Shown: positions 9,128 to 17,444 of the stretch, in pieces | How the letters are laid out: the number at the start of each line of letters is the position of its first letter | Position numbering within the stretch: the stretch's first letter is position 1 | Source of the DNA: Deinococcus sp. Arct2-2 | Lineage (GTDB): Bacteria; Deinococcota; Deinococci; Deinococcales; Deinococcaceae | Direction: 5' to 3' | NCBI RefSeq assembly: GCF_004801315.1 | Contig: NZ_SSNW01000046.1 | Coordinates: 1 to 45,005, forward strand | Length of the DNA stretch: 45,005 nt | Made by a program: the position numbers and the translations under genes | Notes under the pieces: generated by a model | The model's input: the letters and a program-made list of their open reading frames with translations, nothing else | What the model was told of the DNA's origin: nothing | The model's database searches: none

Positions 9128-11052
9128 CGGGCGCCAGAGTTCAGGAACGTGGCCAGCTGATCGGCGGGCAGGGGCGGGGCGAAGAGATACCCTTGGCCGA
9201 CGGTCAGGCCCAACGCCATGAGTTGGGCGCGTTGTGCTTCGGTTTCAACACCTTCAGCGACCACCGTCAAGCCCAAGGTGTGGCCCACGACGGCGATGGT
9301 TCTAACCAATTCCCGGTTCTGATCCAGCGTCGTCACGAACGAGCGGTCAATTTTAAGCATCCGCAAGGGGAAGCGGTGCAGGCTGCTCAGGGAGGAAACC
9401 CCGATCCCGAAATCGTCGACCACCAGTTCGATCCCGGCGGCGTGTAAGACCTGCAGGGTGGCTGCGTCGGTGTCCGCAGGCTGGGTCAGCACCCGTTCAG
9501 TGATCTCAATCAAGACCTGCCATGGGGCGGGCAACGCCGTCCCGGCGAGGTGCGCGGCCACGTCGGCCACTTGCCCCAAGTGCGCGGCTGACACATTGAC
9601 ATTCAGCCACAGTGCCGGGAACTGGGCTGAATCGACCGGCCAGCGGGCCAGTTCCCTGGCTGCCGTCTGCAGCACCCAGCCGTCGAACTGGCCCATCAGC
9701 CCCAGCTCTTCGGCCAGGGGCACAAACGCGCCGGCGGACAAGAGCCCCTGCTGGGGATGCTGCCAATGGATTAAGGCTTCGAGACCCAGCAGCCCCCCAT
9801 CTTTCAGCGCGACGATGGGTTGATAGTGCACCCGCAGTTCGTCACGTTCGAGCGCGTGCCGCAGGTCGCCCTCCAATGCCAAGCGGCCTCGGAACTCGTC
9901 GCGCATGGCGGGTTCAAACAGCCGGGTGCCCGCCGGCCCACCCCGTTTGGCTTGGTAGAGGGCCAAATCTACGTCCCGGAGAATCTCTTCCGAGGTGTGG
10001 TACTCGGCGGTGACCAGCAAGACCCCGCTGCCGATCTGAATGAACAGCTCTTGGCCTTCGACGATGAACGGACCGAGGAGCGCGTGTTCCAGCCGGGCCA
10101 TCACCCGGGAAACGACGGCCTGATCCGCCACGCCGTGGAGCAGCACCGCGAACTCATCGCCGCCGAGCCGGGCCACGTGATCCGTGGGCCGGATCACGCT
10201 GTGCAGGCGCCGGGCCAGTTCCTGAAGCACATGATCCCCTGCCGGATGGCCCAGAGTGTCATTGATGCGTTTGAAGCGGTCCACGTCGCAGAAGAGCACC
10301 GCGAACGGTTCTCCTCGCTGGTGCAGACCCTCGAGCGCCAGGAGAAGACATTCCTCAAAGGCGGCCCGGTTGGGCAGGCCGGTCAGGGCATCATGCCGCG
10401 CCTGATGCCGGAACTGGGCACTCAAGGCATGGAATTGCTGGGTGCCTTCACGCACCCGGTCTTCCAGAGTGGCGTTCAGATCATGCAACGCCCCTTGGGC
10501 TTTAACCAAGGGCGTCAGGTCGGTCAGGCTCAAGAGATAGGTCGCCTGATCCTGTGGGGGATGGGGCAGCGCCAAGACCTGCAGGTGCACGTCCAACAGC
10601 TGGTTCCCGCTGGGGATCAGCCTGAAGGGCTGGCCCCCAGTGGCGCCAGGGACGGACAGGACGCGCAGCAGCTGGTTAAAGGCTGCACGTTGAGCAGGAG
10701 CAATGAACTGCAAGAAGCGCCGGGTCAGCAGGTGACCTCTCTGGAAACCGAGCAAGCGTTCTCCCGCCGGATTGACATTCAGCACCATGGCTTGCGCGTC
10801 GAGCGTCAAGTAGGCGGTGGGCACGTGCTCATACAGGCTGTGCTGGAGCTGGTGTTCGCGTTCGAGTTCGGCCACGGTGAGCTGGAGCTCTTCGTTTTGT
10901 GCGGTGAGTTCCGCGTGATAGACGTGGAGTTCATAGTTCAGGGCTTCTGCAGGCCAGCCCGCCCAGAGCGGCAGCGGTGAGGTGGAGCGGACGTGGTGTT
11001 CGGCTTGCGCTCGGAGGTGCTGGGCTTCAAACACAGGGTCTGGATTAGTCAT
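9124..11052 (-). CDS. PAS-GGDEF-EAL cyclic di-GMP protein
   Basis: Encodes 642 soluble residues: a coiled-coil-like start, a PAS domain at about 68-195, a GGDEF domain at about 210-375 and an EAL domain at about 385-640. The cyclase signature LGGDEF and its DxDRFKRINDTLGH loop are intact. The EAL signature reads LEALIHW, and the phosphodiesterase loop DDFGIG and KIDRSF are also present. Both activities are therefore possible; in such hybrids one domain is often only regulatory, and the sequence does not say which. It is convergent with the CheB-type gene with a 4-bp overlap of stop codons. The start is not decided by a strong ribosome site. Confidence 0.93.
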   Translation of the reverse strand: MTNPDPVFEAQHLRAQAEHHVRSTSPLPLWAGWPAEALNYELHVYHAELTAQNEELQLTVAELEREHQLQHSLYEHVPTAYLTLDAQAMVLNVNPAGERLLGFQRGHLLTRRFLQFIAPAQRAAFNQLLRVLSVPGATGGQPFRLIPSGNQLLDVHLQVLALPHPPQDQATYLLSLTDLTPLVKAQGALHDLNATLEDRVREGTQQFHALSAQFRHQARHDALTGLPNRAAFEECLLLALEGLHQRGEPFAVLFCDVDRFKRINDTLGHPAGDHVLQELARRLHSVIRPTDHVARLGGDEFAVLLHGVADQAVVSRVMARLEHALLGPFIVEGQELFIQIGSGVLLVTAEYHTSEEILRDVDLALYQAKRGGPAGTRLFEPAMRDEFRGRLALEGDLRHALERDELRVHYQPIVALKDGGLLGLEALIHWQHPQQGLLSAGAFVPLAEELGLMGQFDGWVLQTAARELARWPVDSAQFPALWLNVNVSAAHLGQVADVAAHLAGTALPAPWQVLIEITERVLTQPADTDAATLQVLHAAGIELVVDDFGIGVSSLSSLHRFPLRMLKIDRSFVTTLDQNRELVRTIAVVGHTLGLTVVAEGVETEAQRAQLMALGLTVGQGYLFAPPLPADQLATFLNSGAR

Positions 11053-11441
11053 GTCGCCTCAGGGAGGGGCCGGGGACTGGAGGGGTGGACAGTGGACAAG
11101 CGGCGCCTCTCCCAAATCCGTTTGCGGACGGGGAATGTTAGGTATATTACAGAGTTGTTCAGTGGATGGGATGTGAATCTGGCCAAGCTCAACGACGAGA
11201 AACGAGCGCTCAGCATTTGGACACCGGTTGGATAACTCTGCATCCACAGTCCCTGCACGAGTCCTCTCTGGTCTGTCTGGGCGTCTTGCAGCACGGAGTT
11301 GCTCTTGGGCGGACTACCTCTGTTTTATGACGTCTCCTCGCGTTCCAGCCGGACAGGGCGTCCTCCCGTATACTTCGAACTGACAGCGGGATGCGATAAC
11401 GCCGGGAACCGTTTGGGGAACGAACAATTCAGGAGATCGCT
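11053..11441. other. Intergenic region between divergent c-di-GMP genes
   Basis: No protein-like frame is seen. On the plus strand TATACT at 11369-11374 is a good -10 element about 67 bp before the LOV-HD-GYP start, although the -35 is poor. On the minus strand the AT-rich stretch around 11140-11150 offers a -10-like TAATAT for the GGDEF-EAL gene. Both genes are probably transcribed from here. Confidence 0.4.
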
Positions 11442-13673
11442 ATGGACACCTCGTACACCCTTTCGCCCGATCTCCAGCTCCTGAGTCAGACCCTGGCTGC
11501 CTGTGCTATTGGCGTCATCATCACGGACGCTCTTCAAGCCGATCAGCCGATCGTGTACGTCAATCCAGCATTTGAGCACCTCAGCGGGTACTCGGCAGTT
11601 GAGTTGATCGGGCGCAATTGCCGCTTCCTGCAGGGTCAAGACCGCGGTCAGCCTGGCGTGGTAGAGATCAAGCAAGCTCTTGCACAGGGACGCAGCACCA
11701 CCGTGACCCTGCGCAACTACCACAAGGACGGTACCCTGTTTCACAACGAGCTGACCATCAGCCCGATTCACGACCAGGCAGGCAAGGTCACGCACTTTGT
11801 CGGCTTCCAGAACGATGTGACTGCACGCGAACGGGCCTACCAGAGCGAAGCCCAGGCCCACGGGCGGCTCACCTCGACCCTCAACCGCACGACCGAAGGC
11901 TTTGCCGCCCTCGACTGGGACGGAACCATCACCTATATCAACAGTTCTGCGTCCAGCCTGCTGGGCAGGTCATCAGCCGAGCTGCTCGGGCACAACTTCT
12001 TTACCACCTTTCCTGAACTCGAAGACCGGACCCTGGGGCGCGCCCTCCGCATGTCGCAGGAAAATAGAGCGCCTCAGCGGGCCGTCAGTTACCTGCCGAC
12101 CCTCCGAAGGTGGGTCGAAATGACGATCGAAACATCGGATGAGGGCCTGTGGATCGTCAGCCGAGATATCACGGCCCAGAGAACCGCCGAGGAGGAGCAC
12201 GCGTATTTAGCCGCCATTGTTCAGGCCAGCCATGATGCCATCATTGGGGTAACGCTCGACGGCACCATCCGGGCCTGGAATGCAGGTGCGGAGCACCTGT
12301 ATCAGCACGCCGCTGCAGAGATGGTCGGGCAGTCGATCACGATGATCGTGCCGCCTGAGTTCCATGAGCAGCAGCAGCAGGCCTTCGAACTCGCCCGAAG
12401 CGGCCAGCGGACTCAGCCCTTCGAGTCGGTCAGGCTGACCAAAGGGGGTCACCGGCTTCCCGTGGTGGTCAGTGTCTCCCCGATCATCAACGTGGCGGGT
12501 GAAGTGATCGGCCTGTCCAAGCTCGCGCATGACATCAGCGAGCGCAAGGTCGCCGAAGTCAGGATTCAGGCCCTCCATGAGGATCTTCAGCAGCAGGTTC
12601 GGCGCATCACCGCGCTGCGGGAGATCGACCAAGCCATTGTCTCGAGTGGGGAACTTTCCATCACGCTGGGCATGATCCTCGACAACATCAGGCATCAGTT
12701 GGGTGTAGACGCCGCAACGGTGTTGCTGCTCAACGCCTCTACCCTGACGCTCGAGTACACCGCCGCGCGTGGCTTTACCACCGCACTTCAGGGGTTCACC
12801 GTCCGGTTGGGTGAAGAGTTGTCTGGGCGGGTCGCGCTGACCCGTCAACCGCTTAGCATCCCTGATTTACAGAACGTGCTGGTGTCTCAGCCCTGGCGCG
12901 AGATGTTAAACAAGCATCACCTGATGGCGTATTACGCGGCACCGATCATCGCCAATGGGAAGGTGCTGGGCGTGCTCGAAGTGCTTCACTCTCAGCCGTT
13001 CGAGCCGTCTTCGGTCTGGCTCGAGATTTTTGAACTGCTGATCAGTCAGGCTGCCATTGCCGTCGACAATGCGGGCCTATTTCGGTCACTTGAACACACC
13101 ACCTTGGAATTACGTTTTGCCTATGAGGAAACCATTGAAGGCTGGGCGCGGGCCCTGGACCTGCGCGACCATGAAACAGAAGGCCACTCAAGGCGCGTGA
13201 CTGAACTGACGGTGAGGCTGTGCCAGCACTTGGGCCTTCGTGCGCAGCAACTGGTCGATGTGCGCCGCGGGGCCCTGCTGCACGACATCGGCAAGATGGG
13301 CGTGCCGGACGCGATCCTGCTCAAGCCCGACAAGCTCACGCCGGAGGAGTGGGACAAGATGAAGCAGCATCCCCGCTTGGCGGTGGAGCTGCTCTCGTCC
13401 ATCAAATTCCTGCGGCCGGCGTTGGATATCCCGCAGTATCACCATGAAAAATGGGATGGCAGCGGGTATCCGCTGGGCCTGAAGGGCAAGGACATCCCTT
13501 TGGCAGCACGGGCATTTGCGATAGTGGATGTGTATGACGCCCTGACCAGTGACCGGCCTTACCGGAAAGCATGGACTCGGGAGCAGGCCATCAACCACAT
13601 CAGAAACGAGGCCAATGCCCACTTCGACCCCAGTGTGGTCGAGGTGTTCATCCAACTCATAGAAATGCCCTGA
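11442..13673 (+). CDS. LOV-PAS-PAS-GAF-HD-GYP protein, probable light-responsive c-di-GMP phosphodiesterase
   Basis: Encodes 743 residues. Residues 10-130 form a LOV domain: GRNCRFLQG places the flavin-binding cysteine at Cys60, and TLRNYHKDGTLFHNEL matches the later LOV strands. Two PAS domains follow (about 140-250 and 260-370), then a GAF domain (about 385-545) and an HD-GYP domain (about 550-740). The HD-GYP catalytic residues are present: HETEGHSRRV, LLHDIGKMG, YHHEKWDGSGYP. Such enzymes hydrolyse cyclic di-GMP. The inference is that blue light sensed through the LOV cysteine adjusts this activity. The start has AGGAGA six bases upstream. A close paralogue runs towards it at 17246-14232. 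Confidence 0.93.
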   Translation: MDTSYTLSPDLQLLSQTLAACAIGVIITDALQADQPIVYVNPAFEHLSGYSAVELIGRNCRFLQGQDRGQPGVVEIKQALAQGRSTTVTLRNYHKDGTLFHNELTISPIHDQAGKVTHFVGFQNDVTARERAYQSEAQAHGRLTSTLNRTTEGFAALDWDGTITYINSSASSLLGRSSAELLGHNFFTTFPELEDRTLGRALRMSQENRAPQRAVSYLPTLRRWVEMTIETSDEGLWIVSRDITAQRTAEEEHAYLAAIVQASHDAIIGVTLDGTIRAWNAGAEHLYQHAAAEMVGQSITMIVPPEFHEQQQQAFELARSGQRTQPFESVRLTKGGHRLPVVVSVSPIINVAGEVIGLSKLAHDISERKVAEVRIQALHEDLQQQVRRITALREIDQAIVSSGELSITLGMILDNIRHQLGVDAATVLLLNASTLTLEYTAARGFTTALQGFTVRLGEELSGRVALTRQPLSIPDLQNVLVSQPWREMLNKHHLMAYYAAPIIANGKVLGVLEVLHSQPFEPSSVWLEIFELLISQAAIAVDNAGLFRSLEHTTLELRFAYEETIEGWARALDLRDHETEGHSRRVTELTVRLCQHLGLRAQQLVDVRRGALLHDIGKMGVPDAILLKPDKLTPEEWDKMKQHPRLAVELLSSIKFLRPALDIPQYHHEKWDGSGYPLGLKGKDIPLAARAFAIVDVYDALTSDRPYRKAWTREQAINHIRNEANAHFDPSVVEVFIQLIEMP

Positions 13674-13726
13674 ACTGGCGCCTGTTCTATCCCCAAGGAC
13701 GCCACTGATTCGGGCAGTTGTCTTCT

Positions 13727-13919
13727 CTCGTCAGCAGCGAGCGCCTGTCTTGGGCGATCCGCTGGCTGGGAACGCACTACACCAGGCCCCTGAACGTTAC
13801 AGAACTCGCGGAGCACGTGGGCCTGAGCCCTGCGGCGTTTCACCGGATGGTCAAAGAACGGCTATGAGTCCCTTGCACTCTCAGAAGATCCTGCGGCTCT
13901 CCGAAGCCCAGCAGCACTA
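13727..13919 (+). pseudogene. AraC-family regulator C-terminal relic
   Basis: The plus strand reads RLSWAIRWLGTHYTRPLNVT, then ELAEHVGLSPAAFHRMVKER and a stop. In another frame from the overlapping ATG it continues MSPLHSQKILRLSEAQQH and a stop. This is the double helix-turn-helix of AraC/XylS regulators, where family members read xIRWLxxHYxxPLxVExLA...MSxSAFHRxFK...SPLQYQKxLRLxEAR. A frameshift has split it, and the ligand-binding part and second half of the last helix are gone. Its presence shows that a gene once stood next to the LOV cluster. Confidence 0.65.
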
Positions 13920-13997
13920 GGCCGCCCACTGCCGAAACCATCCTACTGGGGCTTAACCTGGCGAAGGCCGAATTTTTGGCTAACTCGGCCGTGCGGG

Positions 13998-14176
13998 CTA
14001 GCCGTTGAGCAGCCGCTCGTGCATGTCCAGTGCGAAGGTGCCGTAGGGGTTGATGTGCTGCTCCTTCACTGGCGCCAGGGCCCGCAGGTCTGGTTCGGTC
14101 AGCCGGCCCTGCCACTCTGGTTCCGCGAGCACTTGCTGCATCATCAGGGTGTTGCTGTAGACCCGGCATATTCCAG
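13998..14176 (-). pseudogene. Tn3-family transposase C-terminal relic
   Basis: The minus strand frame ending at TAG 13998-14000 reads RVYSNTLMMQQVLAEPEWQG, then RLTEPDLRALAPVKEQHINP and YGTFALDMHERLLNG. The pattern IYSNTLxxQQV...L..P....HxNPYGxFxLDMxxRL is what I recall at the end of one group of Tn3-type transposases. Only about 58 codons remain and there is no start. Its upstream edge coincides with the left inverted repeat at 14173-14239. Assignment to Tn3 is from memory of the tail motif and is moderately sure. Confidence 0.5.
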
Positions 14177-14239
14177 TCCACGCGGCATTGCTGGCTGGAC
14201 ATGACTGGACGACGCACCGCCTCTCGGCGCCTCAGGCGG
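14173..14239. repeat. Left copy of inverted repeat flanking the LOV-HD-GYP paralogue
   Basis: Two blocks are shared with 17371-17427 in opposite orientation: a 23-bp block at 14173-14195 (one mismatch) and a 23-bp block at 14217-14239 (exact). The blocks are 21 bp apart here and 11 bp apart in the other copy. The inner block contains the stop codon of the downstream half of the split sensor gene. Confidence 0.8.
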
Positions 14240-16163
14240 CTTCAGGGCCCGCCTGGGCGTGGATCATCTGCATGAAGATCTGAACCAGATCGGGATCGAA
14301 ATGGGTGCTGGCCCCACTCTGAAGATGCTCCAGGGCTCGTTCCTTGGTCCAGGCCCGACGGTAGGGGCGGTGACTGGTCAGCGCGTCGTAGACATCGACG
14401 AGGGCGAACGCTCGGGCGGCCACAGGAATGTCAGTGCCTCTAAGGCCCAAGGGATAGCCGCTGCCGTCCCACTTCTCGTGATGGTACTCCGGGATGTCCA
14501 GGGCGGGGCGCAGGAACTTGATCGGTCGGAGCAGGGCCACGGCGTAGCCTGGATGTTTTCTCATCTCCACCCACTCCTCGTCGGTGAGCGCGCCGGGCTT
14601 GAGCAGCACCGCGTCCCGGATCCCCATCTTGCCGATGTCGTGCAGCAGCGCGCCGCGGCGCACATGGACGAGTTCCTCGGGCGGCATACCCAACTGCTGA
14701 CACAGCGCGACTGTCTGCTCCGTCACGCGTCTAGAATGGCCTTCCGTTTCGTGATCCCGCAGATCCAGCGCCCGGGCCCAGCCTTCAATGGTTTCGTCGT
14801 ATGCCAGGCGCAACTCCAGGTTGCTCCGTTCCAGTTCCTGCAGGAGCTGAGCATTCTCGACGGCGATGCTGGCCTGTCCCAACAGGGTGGCGAGCTTTTC
14901 CAGCCACCCCTCGGAGGGCATGAATCGGCGCTGATGCATCACCTCAATCACCCCGATCACCTTGCCTTTGGCGATCAGCGGCGCGGCGTAATACGAGGTG
15001 ACGCCTTCGCGCCTGAGCACCTGCTGCCAGTCCGGTGCGAGGAGGACCGTCTTCAGGTCCGAGACGCTGACCGCCTGACGGTTCAGCACCGCCCGACCGG
15101 CGAGCACGTCGGTGAGCATCACCGCTGACCCCTGCAGCATGGTGCTGTGCAGGCCGCGGGTGGCCACATATTCGAGGGTGAGGGTGTGTGGATTGAGGGT
15201 CAGCGCGGTGGCCGCGTCTGCGCCGAGGTGCTGGCGGATGTTCCCAAGAATCAGCCCCAGGGAGGTGGTGAGATCGCCACTCGAGGCGATGGCCTGGTCG
15301 ATCTCACGCAGCCCGGTGATGTACCGCACCTGCTGCTCGAGCGTCTGGTTGAGCAGCCGGATATTGCGCTGGGCGAGCTGCAAAACGGTGATGTCGCGCA
15401 TCATCTTGGCCACGCCGATGACCTGACCCTGCGGATTGCGGATCGCCGCAACCGTTATCATGACCGGGATGCGCCGACCGTCCCGGGCGATCCGGACGGT
15501 TTCGAAGGCTTCAACGCGCTCACCCTGCGAGACCTGATGGAAGATGAGGCGCGTCTCGCTGTGCAATTCAGACGGGATGATGAGGGTCATCGGTTGACCG
15601 ATGGCCTGTGCCGCCGTATAGCCGTACAACTCCCCGGCCCCCGCGTTCCAGGAGCGGATGACGTCGTCGAGGCCTACGCCGACGATCGCGTTGTGACTGG
15701 CCTGGACGATGGCCGCCAGAAAGGCCTGATCTTCCTCTGCCGCCCGCCGCTGGGTCACGTCGCGGGCCACACCGTAGAGCAGGGCGTCTCCTGGCTCCAG
15801 CATGACGTTCCACTCGAGCCACACGATCTGGCCCTGCTTGTGGAGGTAGCGGTTTTGAAAGACTGTCAAGATCCCCGTCTCATTCAGGTCGTCACGCTCG
15901 GTGCGGGTCTTGGGATGGTCATCGGGATGCACGAAGTCGAGGTAAGATCGGCCGATCAACTCCCCAGGCATGTAGCCCAGGATGCGCTCACAGGCCGCAC
16001 TGATGCTGACGAATCGGTCGTCCAAACCGATCGTCACGATCATGTCCAGCGAGAGATCAAGGGTGTGCTGCAACTTCATAGCGAGGTGGCGGGAGCGTTG
16101 CTCACTCTCTTCAAGCTCTCGCTGTGCACGTTTTTCCGGCGTGATGTTGCGGACCAGCGTCAC
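14232..16163 (-). CDS. PAS-PAS-GAF-HD-GYP protein, downstream part of a gene split by an amber codon
   Basis: Encodes 643 residues from a GTG at 16163. The first residues (TLVRNITPEKRAQ) are the end of a PAS domain whose beginning is in the upstream part. Two more PAS domains, a GAF domain and an HD-GYP domain follow. The HD-GYP residues are intact: HETEGHSRRV, LLHDIGKMG, YHHEKWDGSGYP. It lies in exactly the same frame as the upstream part and is separated from it only by one TAG at 16173-16175. AGTAGGA lies about seven bases before the GTG, so re-initiation could make this half. It is about 60-70% similar by eye to the C-terminal half of the protein at 11442-13673. Confidence 0.85.
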   Translation of the reverse strand: MTLVRNITPEKRAQRELEESEQRSRHLAMKLQHTLDLSLDMIVTIGLDDRFVSISAACERILGYMPGELIGRSYLDFVHPDDHPKTRTERDDLNETGILTVFQNRYLHKQGQIVWLEWNVMLEPGDALLYGVARDVTQRRAAEEDQAFLAAIVQASHNAIVGVGLDDVIRSWNAGAGELYGYTAAQAIGQPMTLIIPSELHSETRLIFHQVSQGERVEAFETVRIARDGRRIPVMITVAAIRNPQGQVIGVAKMMRDITVLQLAQRNIRLLNQTLEQQVRYITGLREIDQAIASSGDLTTSLGLILGNIRQHLGADAATALTLNPHTLTLEYVATRGLHSTMLQGSAVMLTDVLAGRAVLNRQAVSVSDLKTVLLAPDWQQVLRREGVTSYYAAPLIAKGKVIGVIEVMHQRRFMPSEGWLEKLATLLGQASIAVENAQLLQELERSNLELRLAYDETIEGWARALDLRDHETEGHSRRVTEQTVALCQQLGMPPEELVHVRRGALLHDIGKMGIRDAVLLKPGALTDEEWVEMRKHPGYAVALLRPIKFLRPALDIPEYHHEKWDGSGYPLGLRGTDIPVAARAFALVDVYDALTSHRPYRRAWTKERALEHLQSGASTHFDPDLVQIFMQMIHAQAGPEAA

Positions 16164-16172
16164 GACGCATTC

Positions 16173-17246
16173 CTACTGACCGAGCATGATCGGAACCATC
16201 GACACCGTTGTGTCGGCCACCTTTCCCGATCGCAGACGAAACTGCACCTCATGGTTGTAGAGCTTCCCCTGCTCCCGCAGTGTTCGCCAGATCTCCGCCT
16301 GCTGCACCGGATCGACCCAGAAGTCTAACTCGGGCCCCGTAGATCCGATGATGTCTTCGCGACTGTACCCGCTCTGGCGGAGAAATTCAGGATTGGCGTC
16401 GAGGTAGCACTCGTCGCTGAGTCTGGTGATCACGATCCCGATCGGCGCGGCCTCAAAGACCCTGCTGAAGCGTTCCTCGCTGGCCAGCTGCTGTGCCTGA
16501 GCGTGATGTTGCTGGGTCACGTCACGCACAAACAGCGAGACGCCGTCCTTGGCCGGGTAGGCGGTGGCCTCCAGCCAGCGTTCCACGGTGGGGGCGTAAC
16601 TCAGTTCACGCTGGACGAGGCCGGTGGCTCCGGCCCGTTGAAGGGCCTGGCCGATGGGCGAGTGGAGGTCGAGCGAGAACAACTCGGGGAGATGCTGCCC
16701 CCTGAGCTCGCTCGGCTGCTTGTTGACGATCGCCGCCGCCGCCGCGTTGACGTACCGGATGTTCCAGTCCAGATCGAACGAAACGACGCCGTCAGTGACC
16801 CGCTCCAGCGTCGAGGAGAGGGTCTGCTGAAGCTGCGCCTGCTCGTGCAGGGCCTGCTCCCGTTCAGTGACGTCCTTCTGGAAGCCGGCATAGTGCGTGA
16901 GGATCCCAGACGCGTCAAAAATCGGCGAGAGGGTCAACTCGTTGTAGAAGAGACTGCCGTCCTGGCGGTAATTGCGCAGGGTGACGGTGACATTCTTCTG
17001 CAGCGCGATGGCCTGTCTGATCTCTTCTCTGCCGGCCTGGTCGCGGTCGTGCCCTTGCAGGAAGCGGCAGTTGCGCCCGAGGATCTCCTGAGCCTGGTAG
17101 CCACTGAGCTGCTCGAAGGCCGGATTGACATAGATGATTGGACAGTCGGGCTGGCGGGCGTCACTGATCACCACGCCGACGCTGCAGGAGGCCAGCGTTT
17201 GGGTCAGGAGGTGAAGATCAGCAGCGTGAGTTGATTGTGTATCCAC
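16173..17246 (-). CDS. LOV-PAS-PAS protein, upstream part of a gene split by an amber codon
   Basis: Encodes 357 residues from the GTG at 17246, which has AGGAGGAG four bases upstream. This start gives MDTQSTHAADLHLL, aligned with the MDTSYTLSPDLQLL start of the paralogue at 11442. The LOV domain keeps GRNCRFLQG with its cysteine at residue 60, the same position as in the paralogue. A PAS domain (about 135-240) and the first part of another PAS follow. The frame ends VSMVPIMLGQ then TAG, in the middle of that PAS domain, and sense resumes in frame with ECVVTLVRNITPEKRA. The full protein would have been about 1,003 residues. Upstream ATG at 17282 has no ribosome site. Confidence 0.85.
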   Translation of the reverse strand: MDTQSTHAADLHLLTQTLASCSVGVVISDARQPDCPIIYVNPAFEQLSGYQAQEILGRNCRFLQGHDRDQAGREEIRQAIALQKNVTVTLRNYRQDGSLFYNELTLSPIFDASGILTHYAGFQKDVTEREQALHEQAQLQQTLSSTLERVTDGVVSFDLDWNIRYVNAAAAAIVNKQPSELRGQHLPELFSLDLHSPIGQALQRAGATGLVQRELSYAPTVERWLEATAYPAKDGVSLFVRDVTQQHHAQAQQLASEERFSRVFEAAPIGIVITRLSDECYLDANPEFLRQSGYSREDIIGSTGPELDFWVDPVQQAEIWRTLREQGKLYNHEVQFRLRSGKVADTTVSMVPIMLGQ

Positions 17247-17370
17247 GAACTCCTCCTGTTTGATTGTGCTGATTGGGTTCATGGGTCGAAGACGCAGAAG
17301 GCCAGCGCCTCCAGAGAGTCGACTGCCCCTCTGGAGCAGTTCGGTCCGGGCTTCGTGCAGCGACGTGACG

Positions 17371-17427
17371 CCGCCTGAGGCGCCGAGAGGCGGGGTCGTG
17401 TGCGGCCAGCAATGCCGCGTTGACTGG
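17371..17427. repeat. Right copy of inverted repeat flanking the LOV-HD-GYP paralogue
   Basis: CCGCCTGAGGCGCCGAGAGG followed by CGG (17371-17393) and GCCAGCAATGCCGCGTTGACTGG without its middle mismatch (17405-17427) are the reverse complement of 14217-14239 and 14173-14195. The repeat lies 125 bp upstream of the split gene and just past the end of the LOV-GGDEF gene. The first block can also fold on itself (CCGCCT with AGGCGG). Confidence 0.8.
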
Positions 17428-17444
17428 AAGACGCGCGACGATGA

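Noticed and set aside
9820..10980. Plus-strand open frame across the GGDEF-EAL gene
   Set aside because: Shadow of the real gene with its intact catalytic motifs on the other strand.
15147..16328. Plus-strand open frame across the split LOV gene, spanning the amber codon
   Set aside because: No ribosome site, and the composition is that of a shadow; the PAS, GAF and HD-GYP motifs are on the minus strand.
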